Source of the DNA: Psilocybe azurescens
Lineage: Eukaryota > Basidiomycota > Agaricomycetes > Agaricales > Agrocybaceae
Length of the DNA: 64,000 nucleotides
Assembly (NCBI GenBank): GCA_023853785.1
Contig: JAJIRX010000496.1
Span: forward strand, 372,001 to 436,000
Direction: 5' to 3'
Part shown: piece after piece, positions 46,654-58,300 of the stretch
Position numbering within the stretch: position 1 is the first letter of the stretch
Layout of the letters: the number at the start of each line of letters is the position of its first letter
Translations under genes and position numbers: made by a program
The notes under the pieces: model-generated
What the model was told of the DNA's origin: nothing
Database searches by the model: none
The model's input: the letters and a program-made list of their open reading frames with translations, nothing else

Positions 46654-47864
46654 TCAGAAAGTGGTCGGCACAAGGTCGAATATGCCTTCAAGGCATCCTG
46701 CCGATCTTCGTTGCCTTTTATGCGCCCTCTCACATGCCATGGGGGCATCTGTCGAAGTCTCCTCGACGCCTTCCAACACTGCCCTTTGCGCTTCCCGGCC
46801 CGATCCTTTGACTCCTCCTGCTCCTCCAGGAACCATTCTCGCGTTGGGGAATCATGGGTTGACAGAAGCGACCTGAACAGATTGTCCGTGTCGTTCGACG
46901 TCAAACGGTCCACCTGGAGGTCGTTCCTATCCTGGCTCCACACACCGCGCATCCACAGGAGTGGCCATGTTGTCTGTTCCGGGAATGCAATGGCACGAAA
47001 TTTTATCTGGGAAACTGGGTCCAGTCGTTGTTTTTCCTCGGAGAGGACGTGCTGAATGGTTGTCGCATCTAGCATACTGACGATGACCCCACTTGGGGTC
47101 AAAGCAAAATGTTGTGGCGCATGGCTCGCCGCTGCGGATAACTCAATACCTAGGAGATTGTCCCAGGTGAGCACTGTGGGCCGTGCTTGGCCATGGATCC
47201 AAATGATGGGCAGGAATCCCACTCTGGATCTCTGGTGGAACGTTCCGTCTGCGTCCCAGTACTCGCACATAGAGCGAGGATTGAACTGAACAGAGTGTGG
47301 TTTAGCGGTAATAGCTAAGGCCGGACGACAGGGAAAACATACCAGGCCATATATTCGTTCACCTATGACCTTGTAAACTCCCGTAGCTTGTTCTGCCTGC
47401 AATTGAAATAGTATGTAAGACTTTTGTCGGTCGATGTTGACAAAACGAATACTTACTGGGAGTTCCTGCAGACTGTTTGGGAACGGTAGATGGGTGCCCT
47501 TTGAAACACAGGGAGATCAGCTTCTAGTAATTGTCTCGGTAATGGAGCAACAGCTAACCTCGCATCGCCATCGATAGTTAAATATCAAGGCCGATAACGA
47601 ATTGGCGGAAGGATGTGTGGAGGATGTGGAGGATGTGGAGGAGATGGAGGAGATGGAGGAGGTGGAGGAGGTGGAGGAGATGGAGGAGGTGGAGGAGGTG
47701 GAGGAGGTGGAGGAGGTGAAGGAGAAGGGCGATATGGACGAGGACGAGGACGAGAACAATTGCACAGTGGGGAAGGAGGATTGCGCAGAGGAGGAGGAGG
47801 AATGAGCAGAAAAGTAGGTGGGATGTGCGGAGGAGAAGGCAACGGCGTTGTGGTATAGAGACAT
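46654..47864 (-). CDS. Modular unknown gene family, copy C
   Basis: Function unknown. Exons 47559-47864, 47457-47498, 47343-47396 and 46654-47285. The first exon encodes a Ser/Thr-rich tract made by a (GGAGGT/GGAGAT)-type repeat on the plus strand, then SANSLSALIFNYRWRCE; next come GTHLPFPNSLQELP, AEQATGVYKVIGERIYGL, then FNPRSMCEYWDADG, FLPIIWIHGQ, LTWDNLLGIEL and FALTPSGVIV. The tail is charged. One break at the T run 46785-46787 (plus strand) needs a single extra base, after which the protein ends with a basic HKRQRRS stretch like copy B. About 450 bp are nearly identical to the right half of copy A. Confidence 0.65.
47617..47740. repeat. Triplet-rich low-complexity repeat within copy C exon 1
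   Basis: A run of gga-ggt-gga-gat-type units (plus strand) extends about 120 bp. On the minus strand it encodes a Ser/Thr/Ile tract. Both other frames are also open, giving spurious Gly-rich, Pro-rich and Glu-rich frames. Such tracts expand by slippage, so length differences between strains are expected. Confidence 0.85.
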
Positions 47865-49827
47865 TATGGGTGTAGAGAAATAGTTATTAAGGTTTTACGT
47901 GTAAGGGAAGATTTCTAGTTACACTGAGGTGGCAAGGTGAGGGGGGAGAATGCGAGATGGCTAAGTGGCTTTCGAGCGCGGCCTTTAAATCAGGTCGCGC
48001 ATAAAACGTGACCGCGTTGCGCCAAACTTTATTCATTGTTTTGAATAAGTATTCCACCATTCATTGAATATGTTTAGCCGTATTTTTGGACTAAGGGCCA
48101 TCGCTCCACTACCGCAGTATGCTCTAGAAGGTAGATGGGGCTCGATATGGGAGAACAGCATTGTTCTTCAACACGGGGCATTTTCAAGTCATCGCATACT
48201 GCGCGGCATAAAATCAATATTGCTGATCGGTGTATCTTTCCTTCAACTGTCTGAAAACATAGAGAATCAAACGCTGATGTTCAGGGATCGACCGGACAGT
48301 ACCTGTCTCGAAGATTGATTTGTACGCCTGGTCGGAATAGTGCCAACTCTTATTAAACAATAATAACACGGTAATCGCCATGACCAGCATGGATCTCCGC
48401 AATGTTCATTGATATATATCCGAAAGGATTGGGCTTTATGGTCAATTGACGAGTTCCGCCCAGCAATTTCGAAATGGAACTGCCAACAGTGACAATCATC
48501 AACATCCGGCTCATCGGAGATAGCGAGTATTGTCACCTTTCTTTTCCTCTCTTTGTCCTCAGAATTCAACCTCAGTAATGTCATAGCTTTCCTCTTTTTA
48601 TTTGCCTCTGTCGGTGGCCAATGGTATATGCAGGACTATCCTGCATCAAAATGCGAACTGCACTCATTCGAGTAACAACACGATGGAGGTGCACATACCG
48701 TGATCCAATATACGCGACCTAAATTGTTTAGATACCATCGATTTTTTAAAACAATGGAAGCCAGGTCTGCCATTCCGACGATTTGGGCAACAGAAAAGAC
48801 ATGTTCATTGTTCCCTCCGACATCAGCCGGAAAAAGGAATGTTTTTTCTTAATGGAAATAGCACATCATTAAATTAACCGGTGCGCGGAAAATGGAGCCG
48901 AAATCTACGCACCAGGCCGACACCATTTTACAGCCTGTTGGATTCGAATAAATTTAAGAAAAAATGACCCTGCGGCATGAATATCAATAAATACGATAGC
49001 TTTGAGCTCGCGGCGTGGCTTAGTGAGTCCAGGGTGTCGCCTGCACGAGAACCGTCGAAATTTGGAATTTTTGAGATCATAACATATTGCTTGAAAATGT
49101 GAACCGAGGTCAATATGCTCATATTTTGCTACCTCTGCGTTACGCGTATACTTGATGTCATATCAGCTAAGATACGGAGTCCCAGCGTAAATTTGACGTA
49201 AGTAATTAAGACAGTTCACACCAGCAAACTGGACAGACCAAAGGTTCCACTGAATGGCAGCTCATAAAAATCCAAAAGCTTTATCCGGGCCTCGATGAGA
49301 TATGATTTTCTCAAAATGAATGAATATTGGCGATTTCATCGAACCTCAGAATCGTTATCGCTGGGCCAGCACCTACGGGTCTTCGATCTCAGCCTTAGGG
49401 CAGGCATGACGACAAATAACACGTGACCTGCGCCTGCCTATGTGCCTTTGTGTTCTGTTCCATTCCGTCACTTATAACCTTAAACTATGCTCTTAATCAA
49501 AGGGGGCTTATTAACAACCGCAATTTGACATTAATAAAAGAGTCCCATGTATGTATATGTTCCAGTGTGATGCAGACATGGATCAAGCGTACATACTTAA
49601 GTTATAGAAATATCCCATGAATCCACGCAAATAGCGTTCAAACGATGTAATGCTCTGATTAGCTAGTTATGTATGTACATATATCGCATCGAGACTAAAA
49701 GGAAACAGAATAATAATGAAAAAGGACTGGAGAGCCTGCCGAAAGTGCACTATGTAAAAAAGGGGTATTCAATAAAAGAAAATAAAAAAACAAAAAAAGA
49801 GAGAAGGAAAGAAGAAAGAGAGATAAT
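47865..49827. other. Gene-poor intergenic region
   Basis: Nearly 2 kb with only short, patternless open frames. It should contain the promoter of copy C on its left and the 3' UTR of the coiled-coil gene on its right. No transposon ends or RNA gene motifs were recognised. Confidence 0.5.
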
Positions 49828-52800
49828 TCAATAATAATCGCGCGAATGCGCCTCGTCGGTATCAGGCCGTCCTTGCATGTATGACTCGTCCCGATGGCTG
49901 CTTGCAACGAACGGGTCGGCACCAGGCACTGGGTCGAAAACAACACTCGACGCCGCCCACGAAGTGAGATTGGGGAGTATATTCGCCCCCTGCCTGGACT
50001 CGCCACTGGCACAGACTTCGACTGGATAGCCTTCCTCGGCGTTGAAGGTTGACCTGGACCCGGATCTCCACGCCCTTGACCAACCGCTGCGCTATTCGCT
50101 GACGGCGACGCGGTCGTCGCCACACCCACGACAGCCTCGCGCGGCGGTGAAAAAGGCGGTGTCGTCCCAGGCGTCGTCGTCGACGCGCGCAGGTTCTGTA
50201 CGGTGCGGCTCAGTACCTGAAACATCGACGTCCTATCAGGCCAAGCAGGCAATCTCGACAATTGTGGTCCATTCGGGAAGGCAAAGACCGCCCGCTGCGG
50301 TGACGGAGGAAGATGCGGAGATTTAGGGTCGTCTCCATGACTTGTGAAAGTCGAGTGTATAGATGAATCAGACAAGCCGCGCCGGCGCAGCGTCCGTTCG
50401 AGTAAAGGCGGAAGATAGTCAGATGCTTCGTCTACCTCCTGTGGCCTCTCCACGTCTATCACCGCGTCAACATTCCGCGATAGTCGGTTGATGTTCTTCC
50501 TTCCACTAGATCTTCCTATCGTCGCAGAGGATATATCTGGCGTATTCATGAACGATGGGGCTTTTCGAAGGGTTTGAGTTGAAGTTGAGGGTACGACCAC
50601 CCATGGGTCAGGTTCGACGTTCCTAGGTGCACCAGCGAAGATATCCATCAACCCCGATGTTGTTCCTTGCGTCGCTGAAGAGATGCCCGTCGATGAATCG
50701 GTGGCAGGTATCGGTTGCGCTGAGAAGGTGCTCGTCACAGAGCGTCCTACGCCTGACCCTGAGAATTCGACGTTGACCGTCGTGGCAGACGCCGCCAGGG
50801 CGGGGCCGAGTTTAGGCACAAATCTCGGCGGGCGTACAGTATCCCTTGAGCTAGTAGAACGCGCAAGCCCATTTCGGTTGATAGTCCCGGTATTTTCCCG
50901 TCCCGTCGGCGAGAAAAGTTTTGATATAGGGGCCATCCACCCAGTAACGCCTCCTTGCGAAGTCGCATCCAGATCCTTCTCTCTTTCCCTCTTCTCCGCC
51001 TCCGCCTTGCCAGGGTTGAGCGCCAGCTCGCTCAGTCGCGGTGCTGAAGAAGGGTCAAGCACCACGTCATTCAGCGTAACCCGCATATGTCCCATTTCAG
51101 TGAATATATCTTTCACAAGCTTGAAGAGCACCCGCAGGTCCTTACGACTGCATGTGGTCGCCGTCTTCTCGTCTTCCAGCAACATTCGGAAATGAGAGCG
51201 AAGGCCTGTCGCTTCAGCGACGATGTTGCCGACAGTGCTGCGAGAGAGATGTCCGACATCGGCCCCCTTCAGATGTTGTCGTTTCAACCGATTTGTCAAA
51301 GTCAACGCATCAGCCTGGCTTAGACGGTTGAGCAAATTCGTCACTCTCTCCAGGATAACTGACACATGAGAGGACTGAGATTGGGATTCGGAGAAAGAAG
51401 AGGTTTCCGACTGTTGTTCATGAGGGGATAATGATGAGAGTTGGGAGGGCAAAGGGGAAGGGGACATCGATTCCAACTGGTGGTCCGTTTGCGTCGACCG
51501 AGATCGCGTCAGCAGCAAGAGAGGCTTATGAACTTTCGACCTCTCGTGTTCATCATATCCTGTATCCTCCTGGATTTCATAACTAATCGGCGCTCTTGAT
51601 GGAGAAATGCGACCAAAAGAGTTCCATTTGTCAGCTGGGGCGAGTGATTCTGAGAACGAATTTGGAGAGCGTGCAGTGTCGGGAGTCAAAGGTTCTTGAG
51701 AAGGAATGTATTGCCGGCGAATATCTATACTTTGTGGAGCAGAACGCCGGCGGGAGCGCCCTTCCGCGCTATTGTTGCGCCGACCTTTGTTAGGGCTAGA
51801 CTAGAAGTAATTGGAAGTGTTGAGTATTGGTTAGATATAACATATCCAACTCCCGCCATGCTTACAGTGAAATCTTTCAAGGAAATGGAAGGCACACTTC
51901 CACTATGGAAATGCCTGGAGTGCGGTGTATTGGCTTGTATCATGTCAGAGAAGGTGAAAAAAAGGGAATTGTTAATCTTACCTCCAGAACGTGGCAAAGG
52001 CGAGGTTGTAGCTCGTTGTTCGTCGAGCTCCTCCTGCAAAATGTGAAGGTCCTCCCGTGATTCACTTAAAAGATGTTGTAGTTCGGCATTGTCGCGCTTC
52101 AATGTATCGTTGTCTTGAACTAGAGATTCCAGCACGGTAGTAAGTTGCTCTTCCTCCACTTTAGCAGTCACACCCAGGTGCTATTATAATATTAAGAAAA
52201 TGAAAACCGAAGAAAAATGATTCATACCGAAGTTCGGAAGGAATCAAGACGTGATCTTGCGTCTTGCAGTATGGTCTCTGAAAGTTCAAGGCGGTTGTGC
52301 CGCTTCTCCTCCAGACTCTCCTGAAGGCGGCGTACTTCATGCTGTAGCTTGGCTGCAGAACCAAATATTAGTTTTCCTGCACTTTCGAAACAAAAGACAA
52401 GAAACGGACCCGTCTTTTCCTTTAAAGCAGCAAACCTAGATTCTGATAGTCGGGCCCGGTGCGTCTCTTCGTCCCTTTCCTGCTGCATGTCATCTCGTTC
52501 TTTCAGGGCCGCTGAAAGGCGTGTATCCCACCCGACCGACCGCGCATGGTGGGCAGTTAGGCGAGAGATCGTTTCTCTCGCTTCTTGAAGTTCATGTAAT
52601 ATGGTTTTGCTGGATACTTCAGTGACTTCATTGTTGACAAGAGCCTGATTTAACCTCTTTTCAAATAACTGATAAACATATATTCCTGAGGGGACAGTCG
52701 AAAAACACACCTTCTCTAGTTGAGCCTTCTCTCTCACAAGTTCCTCAAGCTCATTCTGAAGTTCATCATTGTTGGATGGGAGTGAGGTGCGCTCTCCGGT

Positions 52801-53235
52801 TGATGCATACAGATCGTTGTTGTTCTGGGGTCTGCGCTGTGAGGGCGACGTCAAGGGGTGCGTAAAGGCGGATGCTGTGGGGTGTACAAACCTCGCTCTG
52901 TCGAACGTAGGCCGCATGTCGTTGCAGCAGTGCCTGTCCAACCTCTGAGGAGGCTCGCGTGAGTACATATCGCCGATGATTTACAATATAACCTTACCGG
53001 CACTAAGCACCAATCGACTTCCAAGCCGCGACTTCAACTCAAGCCATGCCTTCAGATTCTCACAATCTTCTTTTTCACAGCAGCAGGAGAGCGAAGCGAC
53101 TGGATCCGGCGAGGGTACACGAGAAAAGTTGGCCATTGCTGCCGTTAAGTCGTCTATTGTGCTAGTCGCATGGTATAGGCTATATGTAAAGGGTGATTCT
53201 GGGGTTGTAGGTCGGCTAGAGTCAGGAGCGCTCAT
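49828..53235 (-). CDS. Large coiled-coil protein of unknown function
   Basis: Not assigned to a family. Exons 52998-53235, 52892-52944, 52711-52836, 52410-52644, 52228-52352, 51982-52180 and 49828-51795, giving about 980 residues. The first 350 residues contain long heptad-rich helices (ELQNELEELVREKAQLEK, ALKERDDMQQERDEETHRA, KLQHEVRRLQESLEEK, LHILQEELDEQ). A helical block around ILERVTNLLNRLSQADALT follows, then some 350 disordered Ser/Thr/Pro-rich residues. The tail ends TDEAHSRDYY. Two breaks fall in runs 51793-51795 and 49986-49990; one extra base each gives that tail instead of a long hydrophobic stretch. The layout suggests a cytoskeletal or spindle-pole scaffold; that is inference. 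Confidence 0.75.
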
Positions 53236-53511
53236 GGTGCACTAGTATAGCGTGTCTCCAGGGCTATAGAATATGTTTATGCCTCATTACAAGTTCGCTG
53301 GCAAGAAGTAGAAAGGGTTGCGGTCCAAGCTCCAGGCTCCTCGCCTTAAACTTCATTATCGCGGTTAAGGTGCTATACACGTGATCAGGTAATTGATGTC
53401 GGATTCGCATCACTCGCTAACATTTTTGTGCTTAAAAGTAGCGTATGTACGTCAGACATCACCTAGATCTTTATTCATACATTGGCAATCCTGTCGTTTA
53501 CAATCTATTAC

Positions 53512-54549
53512 CTAGTCATGAATATGAAACCTCCTCTGTGTGAGCAATCGCATGGCATCGTCATTCCTGAGGAGGATCTGTACTTCACCCGAGGGTGACC
53601 CAGCCAAGAGACGACGAGCATTGCTGAGACGTTCACTGTCTGACAGTCTTGCAGGGCCCTTCTTTCCATCCAATGTGGTTCGCCAGATCATGGATGGGCT
53701 CGAGATGTCATTGGGCTTGACAAGTCCAGCCTCATGGGCAAGTTTTTTCTGACCAGCATCAAGAAGGATGCGAAATCGAATGCGATCAAGTGAACTGGAA
53801 TTCTGAATAAATTGGCAGCACATCAGCCATTGCTAGTAGCGAAAATAATAAGAGCGATAAACGTACCTGACAGACGGCCCAGTCCTCAACTGTTTCTATA
53901 CGTTCAACGATTTCATTGAGTTGGTCATTGCGTTCCTCCCGCTCCACAGCTAACATTGCTCTGATATCTTTTACCTCGTTCTTCAAGCTCTCTCGCTCGA
54001 CGTCCTGCTTCTCTCGCTCCGCCTTCTCCAACTGGAACTGCCTTTCTAACCTCTCCACCATAGTCTTCATCTCATCCATTCGAACATCGCAAGATGAGAC
54101 CGGCGCATCAGTGAGATATGTTGGATGTTCAGATACCGATAGCGATGATGAATCTACATCAACAGCTAGTGATGATCGTTTGAATGTGACGATGGCATGG
54201 ACTCCGTCTCGTTTGCTGTCGATGTCTGCCAGCAAGGTATCGTCATCTTCCGAGTAGGCCATAAACCCATTCTCATCTAAGGATATCATTAACGCAGGAG
54301 ACTATAAGGAAAATATAAATAATTACCAGAGGCTAAGATCACGGCAGAATGATCCAGATCTAGGCCATTTGATGGGTGGTGCGTACGCTGCAGATGCATC
54401 GCCAATCGAGCAGAGGCGAGGCGGCGAACATCTCGAAGGGTGGTATTTCCAGGGAAACATAGTCGGATGGTTAAAGAGGCTTCTGTGCAGTGGGTCGATA
54501 CATAGAAATTTTGAATTGGAGGCGAGATCTGAGTGGTAGTGGTAGCCAT
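53512..54549 (-). CDS. Unknown protein with ubiquitin-like start and coiled coil
   Basis: No family recognised. Exons 54327-54549, 53867-54276 and 53512-53802 close in phase, giving 307 residues. Residues 20-95 (SLTIRLCFPGNTTLRDVRRL, then FMAYSEDDDTLLADI) have the strand-helix-strand layout of a ubiquitin-like domain. A coiled coil follows (MKTMVERLERQFQLEKAERE, then AMLAVEREERNDQLNEIVE). The C-terminal 95 residues are mixed and basic. It lies directly downstream of, and in tandem with, the long RasGAP gene. Its product may work as a scaffold, but nothing in the sequence fixes a role. Confidence 0.7.
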
Positions 54550-55389
54550 TTGAACTATAATTTTACCAATACGTTCCAGCGCCTATGTATATGCAAAAAT
54601 CCTAGACAGTTTCAGAAGTGTAGAGGTAGCGACGTCATCCCGAGTGTGCGCGGTTTCCGTAATTAGTAAAGGTGGAGCTCCAGTATCTAAAGATACAACG
54701 TCAGTGAAACTGAGTGAAACTGGTAGAATCATAACCCCCTCTTGCATGATCAATGACGGGAAGTTATTGCTATATCCCCATACAACAGAAGTGGCCTGTG
54801 CCGATAATGTCAGTACGAGGAATGTCAGCTGCAGAAATAATGAAAGCCACTGGTATCTGCGCAAGAAGTATTCATTGTATCCGAAGTAACAGGGGGACTA
54901 CGAGACACGTCGTGAAACGGTCTTTGGAGAACGGTCGACCCAAAAATAGACGTGTACAAACAAATAGGGGGCATTTTCGAAAAGTGGAGCCTCTGTCTAG
55001 AGTTTTGCATGTAAGTAGCTGTCGAAGTTGGATTCTCGTTCGTATTTTGTTTCAAGCTTGTAATCGCAAAATTTAAGCTCCGCTATGTGACCTATGTGTG
55101 ATCTACATAAGATCAATCGGGGACGCCGACAGTATGATAATAGTGACACGGTGCAGCTTAAAATATGTTATCCTTAACAAAGATTGTAGGTCTATGTCAT
55201 ACATAGCATTCCATTCCGAAATTGGGGAGCAACGAAGAGATAGGTATAATACACTTGAAGATAAAAGATGGAAGGCAAGCATGGTAAGTATAGGATGGAG
55301 GAATAAGATATAGATCCAAATCCAGGAATGGAAGGAGGTATCCACGAACGGAGAGCGGCTGAACAAGAGAGGAGGTATTAAGGAGACTT
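54550..55389. other. Intergenic region
   Basis: About 840 bp between the RasGAP stop codon and the start of the next minus-strand gene. It should contain the RasGAP 3' UTR and that gene's promoter. A hydrophobic open frame at 54583-54864 lacks an ATG and is not supported. Confidence 0.5.
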
Positions 55390-58300
55390 TTAAGATATCA
55401 TGAGGGTAATCAATCCAGGTATCCAGTTGATCATTTTGGTTGCATGGCCTTTATTGGGAGGTAGGAATTGGAAGTTGTTTGCCAGGCCTTGCATTCCGAG
55501 TTCTTCGAGAGCGTTCAGATGCGAGCGTCCTGGTCCAATCGAGCTTTCTTCCACGACGCTGAGAGTCGATGTCGAACCGTGGCTGGTGCTGTTGCTCGAA
55601 CGAACGGGGTCTTGTGATGCAACACGAAATATGTTTGAAACGGATCGAATGATGGAAGCATTCGACGAAGTGGCAAAGGTATTCTTAATGCGGTCTTGTA
55701 TGGTCTCGTACCTGCGATAACATGTTAGAAACTAATCCTCAGTTAGCAAGTCAACAAACTCACGTAATCGCGATAACCTCTGGATAGACATTGGCGAGGC
55801 TGGAAAGGAGGCCATACAGCATTTCAGTCTCTGCGTCGTCGCCTTGTGCGGACACCAGGATCGTGCCAACAAACGACGCAACAAGCAGTGCCGTATTTGG
55901 GTCTTCTATACCGAGATTCGAATGATTCAAGGTAGGGACTCCGATTTCCTGGTTATCGCCGTCAACGCTGTCAGCGCTCCAGGTTTCTTCAATATGGCAG
56001 TCAACCAAAAGACGGCGGTATGCACTGAGGGTCGTCGATACCGGCAGCAAGGCAAGGACATAGCCTAGTACCTCTGGACGTGGAGAATCTTTGAATCCAT
56101 TGGCAATGCTATCACGATCTACATTCATTCTTGATGTCACCCGGCAAAGTGTTCTCAACGCTAGTTCGGCCGACTCTTTCAGCTGAGAATGCCTCATTCC
56201 TTTGAAAATGATGGCAGCCAACGAGAAAGAGAAATTTGTCTCGAATGATATCCGAAGCAGTTCATCCAGCTGTGACATCACTTCTTCCAGTTGTTCGCGA
56301 CTCTCCAGGAGGACAGTTTGCACGGGGCTCGTTTTAAATAATCCCTGCTTTTCCATGTTCTCCAATGTGATACGGAGGAGGCTTGTCGCTTCGACATAAA
56401 ATCCGGCATGGCTGGCTTCGAGGAGGGCCACAGCAAGCCAAAAGAGGACGCAAAGATACCGCGAAGTGTCGACAATTCCTGGAACTATCTTGCACATGCA
56501 TCGAAGCATACTGACAATGGCCATCGTGTTGTTTTCATTTGCTTTGGTCAGCGCGCTCTTGAATGCGACTAAGATCTGGTATAGGAAGTCATCGTCCACT
56601 TCCGAGACGGCTAATGCGGCGAGAGCAATAAATGACCGGGTTTGGACGGCTGGAGATTGCTGGAAAGCAGTTGCGGTTACTAGACTCATCCACCGTGCCC
56701 TCCAGACATTCAGTAAACCTATTAAACGAAAAAGACGTCAATGGATGTTTGGTGGCTAATTAAGGTGTTGAAACAAACCTGGAGTGCCTGACGTGATGCT
56801 GAGTATGCGAATCAAGAATTGAACCAAGCGTTCTTGGTTATCCAGAATGTCTTTGTCATTGATCAGATCGTTATTGATGTATTCGCTTGCAGGAGTTTCG
56901 CGCCGAAGTCCAAACAGCTTGAGAGTTGATGGAAGGTTGCAATCGTTGATCAACTGCATTAACGCTTGTTCCTCTGGGCCATTGTCGTGACGAGCGATAT
57001 AAAGCGACTGTAGAAGATTCACGACAATCCCAAATACCGACTTCCGTACAAGAGCAGGTCCTTCTCCAGCAACCAACGACACAAGGTGGATAAGTTCCGG
57101 AACATAAAGATAGTTGACTCCGGCATGTGTCGATTGTGATCCAACGACCAAAGACAACCGGATCAACGTCGAGATTTCGTTCCAGTTCGGATGCTCCAGA
57201 AGGGTATTCGTAAACTTCGGCGGGACCTTGCTCAACGCCTAGTTCTGTGAGTAGCATATCATACTGAACCTCGATAAATATGCGCCATACCTTGCGAAGT
57301 TTTGAGTAAATTCTACCCCTGACATTGATAGAAGACAACGATGCCACAATGTGAGATATTGTCTCGCAGCGTTGCGTACCGATTCCGCCGTCTGTCGCAG
57401 TTCGCACTAATTCGTCCAAAATGATATCAACAATATTCGAGTCCAATTTCGCGACTTCGCTCCAAATTTGTTTCTGTATTGTCGAGGTTATCTACAATGT
57501 TGTTTTTACGATAAGCACCTTTCCAACATCAAGACACGAAACATACCTCCGGAAATGCGAGAGATAAATCCGACAATGTACGGATGCAATCACGAAGCCT
57601 CGCTCCAGATCGTTCATACAGTGGATGGGTCGCGTTGGCAAAATGTGATAGGTTATGTATCCATGGCCTCATGTACTGCAGACAATTGATACGATGTGAC
57701 AGCGAAGTTTTGTCCATGCCAGTCATTGCCGCAGACACTTCATGAATAAAGTCAAGTGTAAGTTGAGGAGCAAATTCAGCGAGCTTCTCGCTTAGACTGA
57801 TTACAAATGCAATGGGATCCCCCAAGATAAAACCAGCTGTATGATGCGTAAGACGGTGACAAGTGGCCAAATATTAGGGCATACCTTTAGAAGCGATTAT
57901 CGGGCTCTTGTCGTACTTCAAATACTTGCATACAGCTCCAAGGAGGTCATACGCTGCTCCACGTAGTTCCTCGTCATTGAGGTCAACGCTAAGGAAGCCT
58001 ATGTGAAGCAAGGTTGCTGGAACATTAGAAAACCGAGAGAAACGCTCCGTTAACGGGGCTTGCGCTTCTTTCAGTTTGCCTTTGCAAGCTCGAATGCACT
58101 TGGAAAACGTTTAGGAAAGGCACCTTAATTAAGAGATAATAGTCACCTTGACAATCTGCTCCCTGTTAGGTGAAGAGAAATAGACCGTAACACCTTGTCT
58201 TCGCCGTATGATAAACTCGTTCGCTTCCTGGCCTGTCGACACATTATAAATGTCGCTCACGTCCGTCAGTGGCATCAGCTCAGTAGATTTGCATGACAAT

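Noticed and set aside
47585..47858. Poly-Pro, poly-Gly and poly-Glu frames
   Set aside because: All are alternate readings of the triplet repeat in exon 1 of family copy C.
54583..54864. Signal-peptide-like small protein on the minus strand
   Set aside because: The frame begins at TTG with no in-frame ATG giving the hydrophobic start, and no introns or motif support it.
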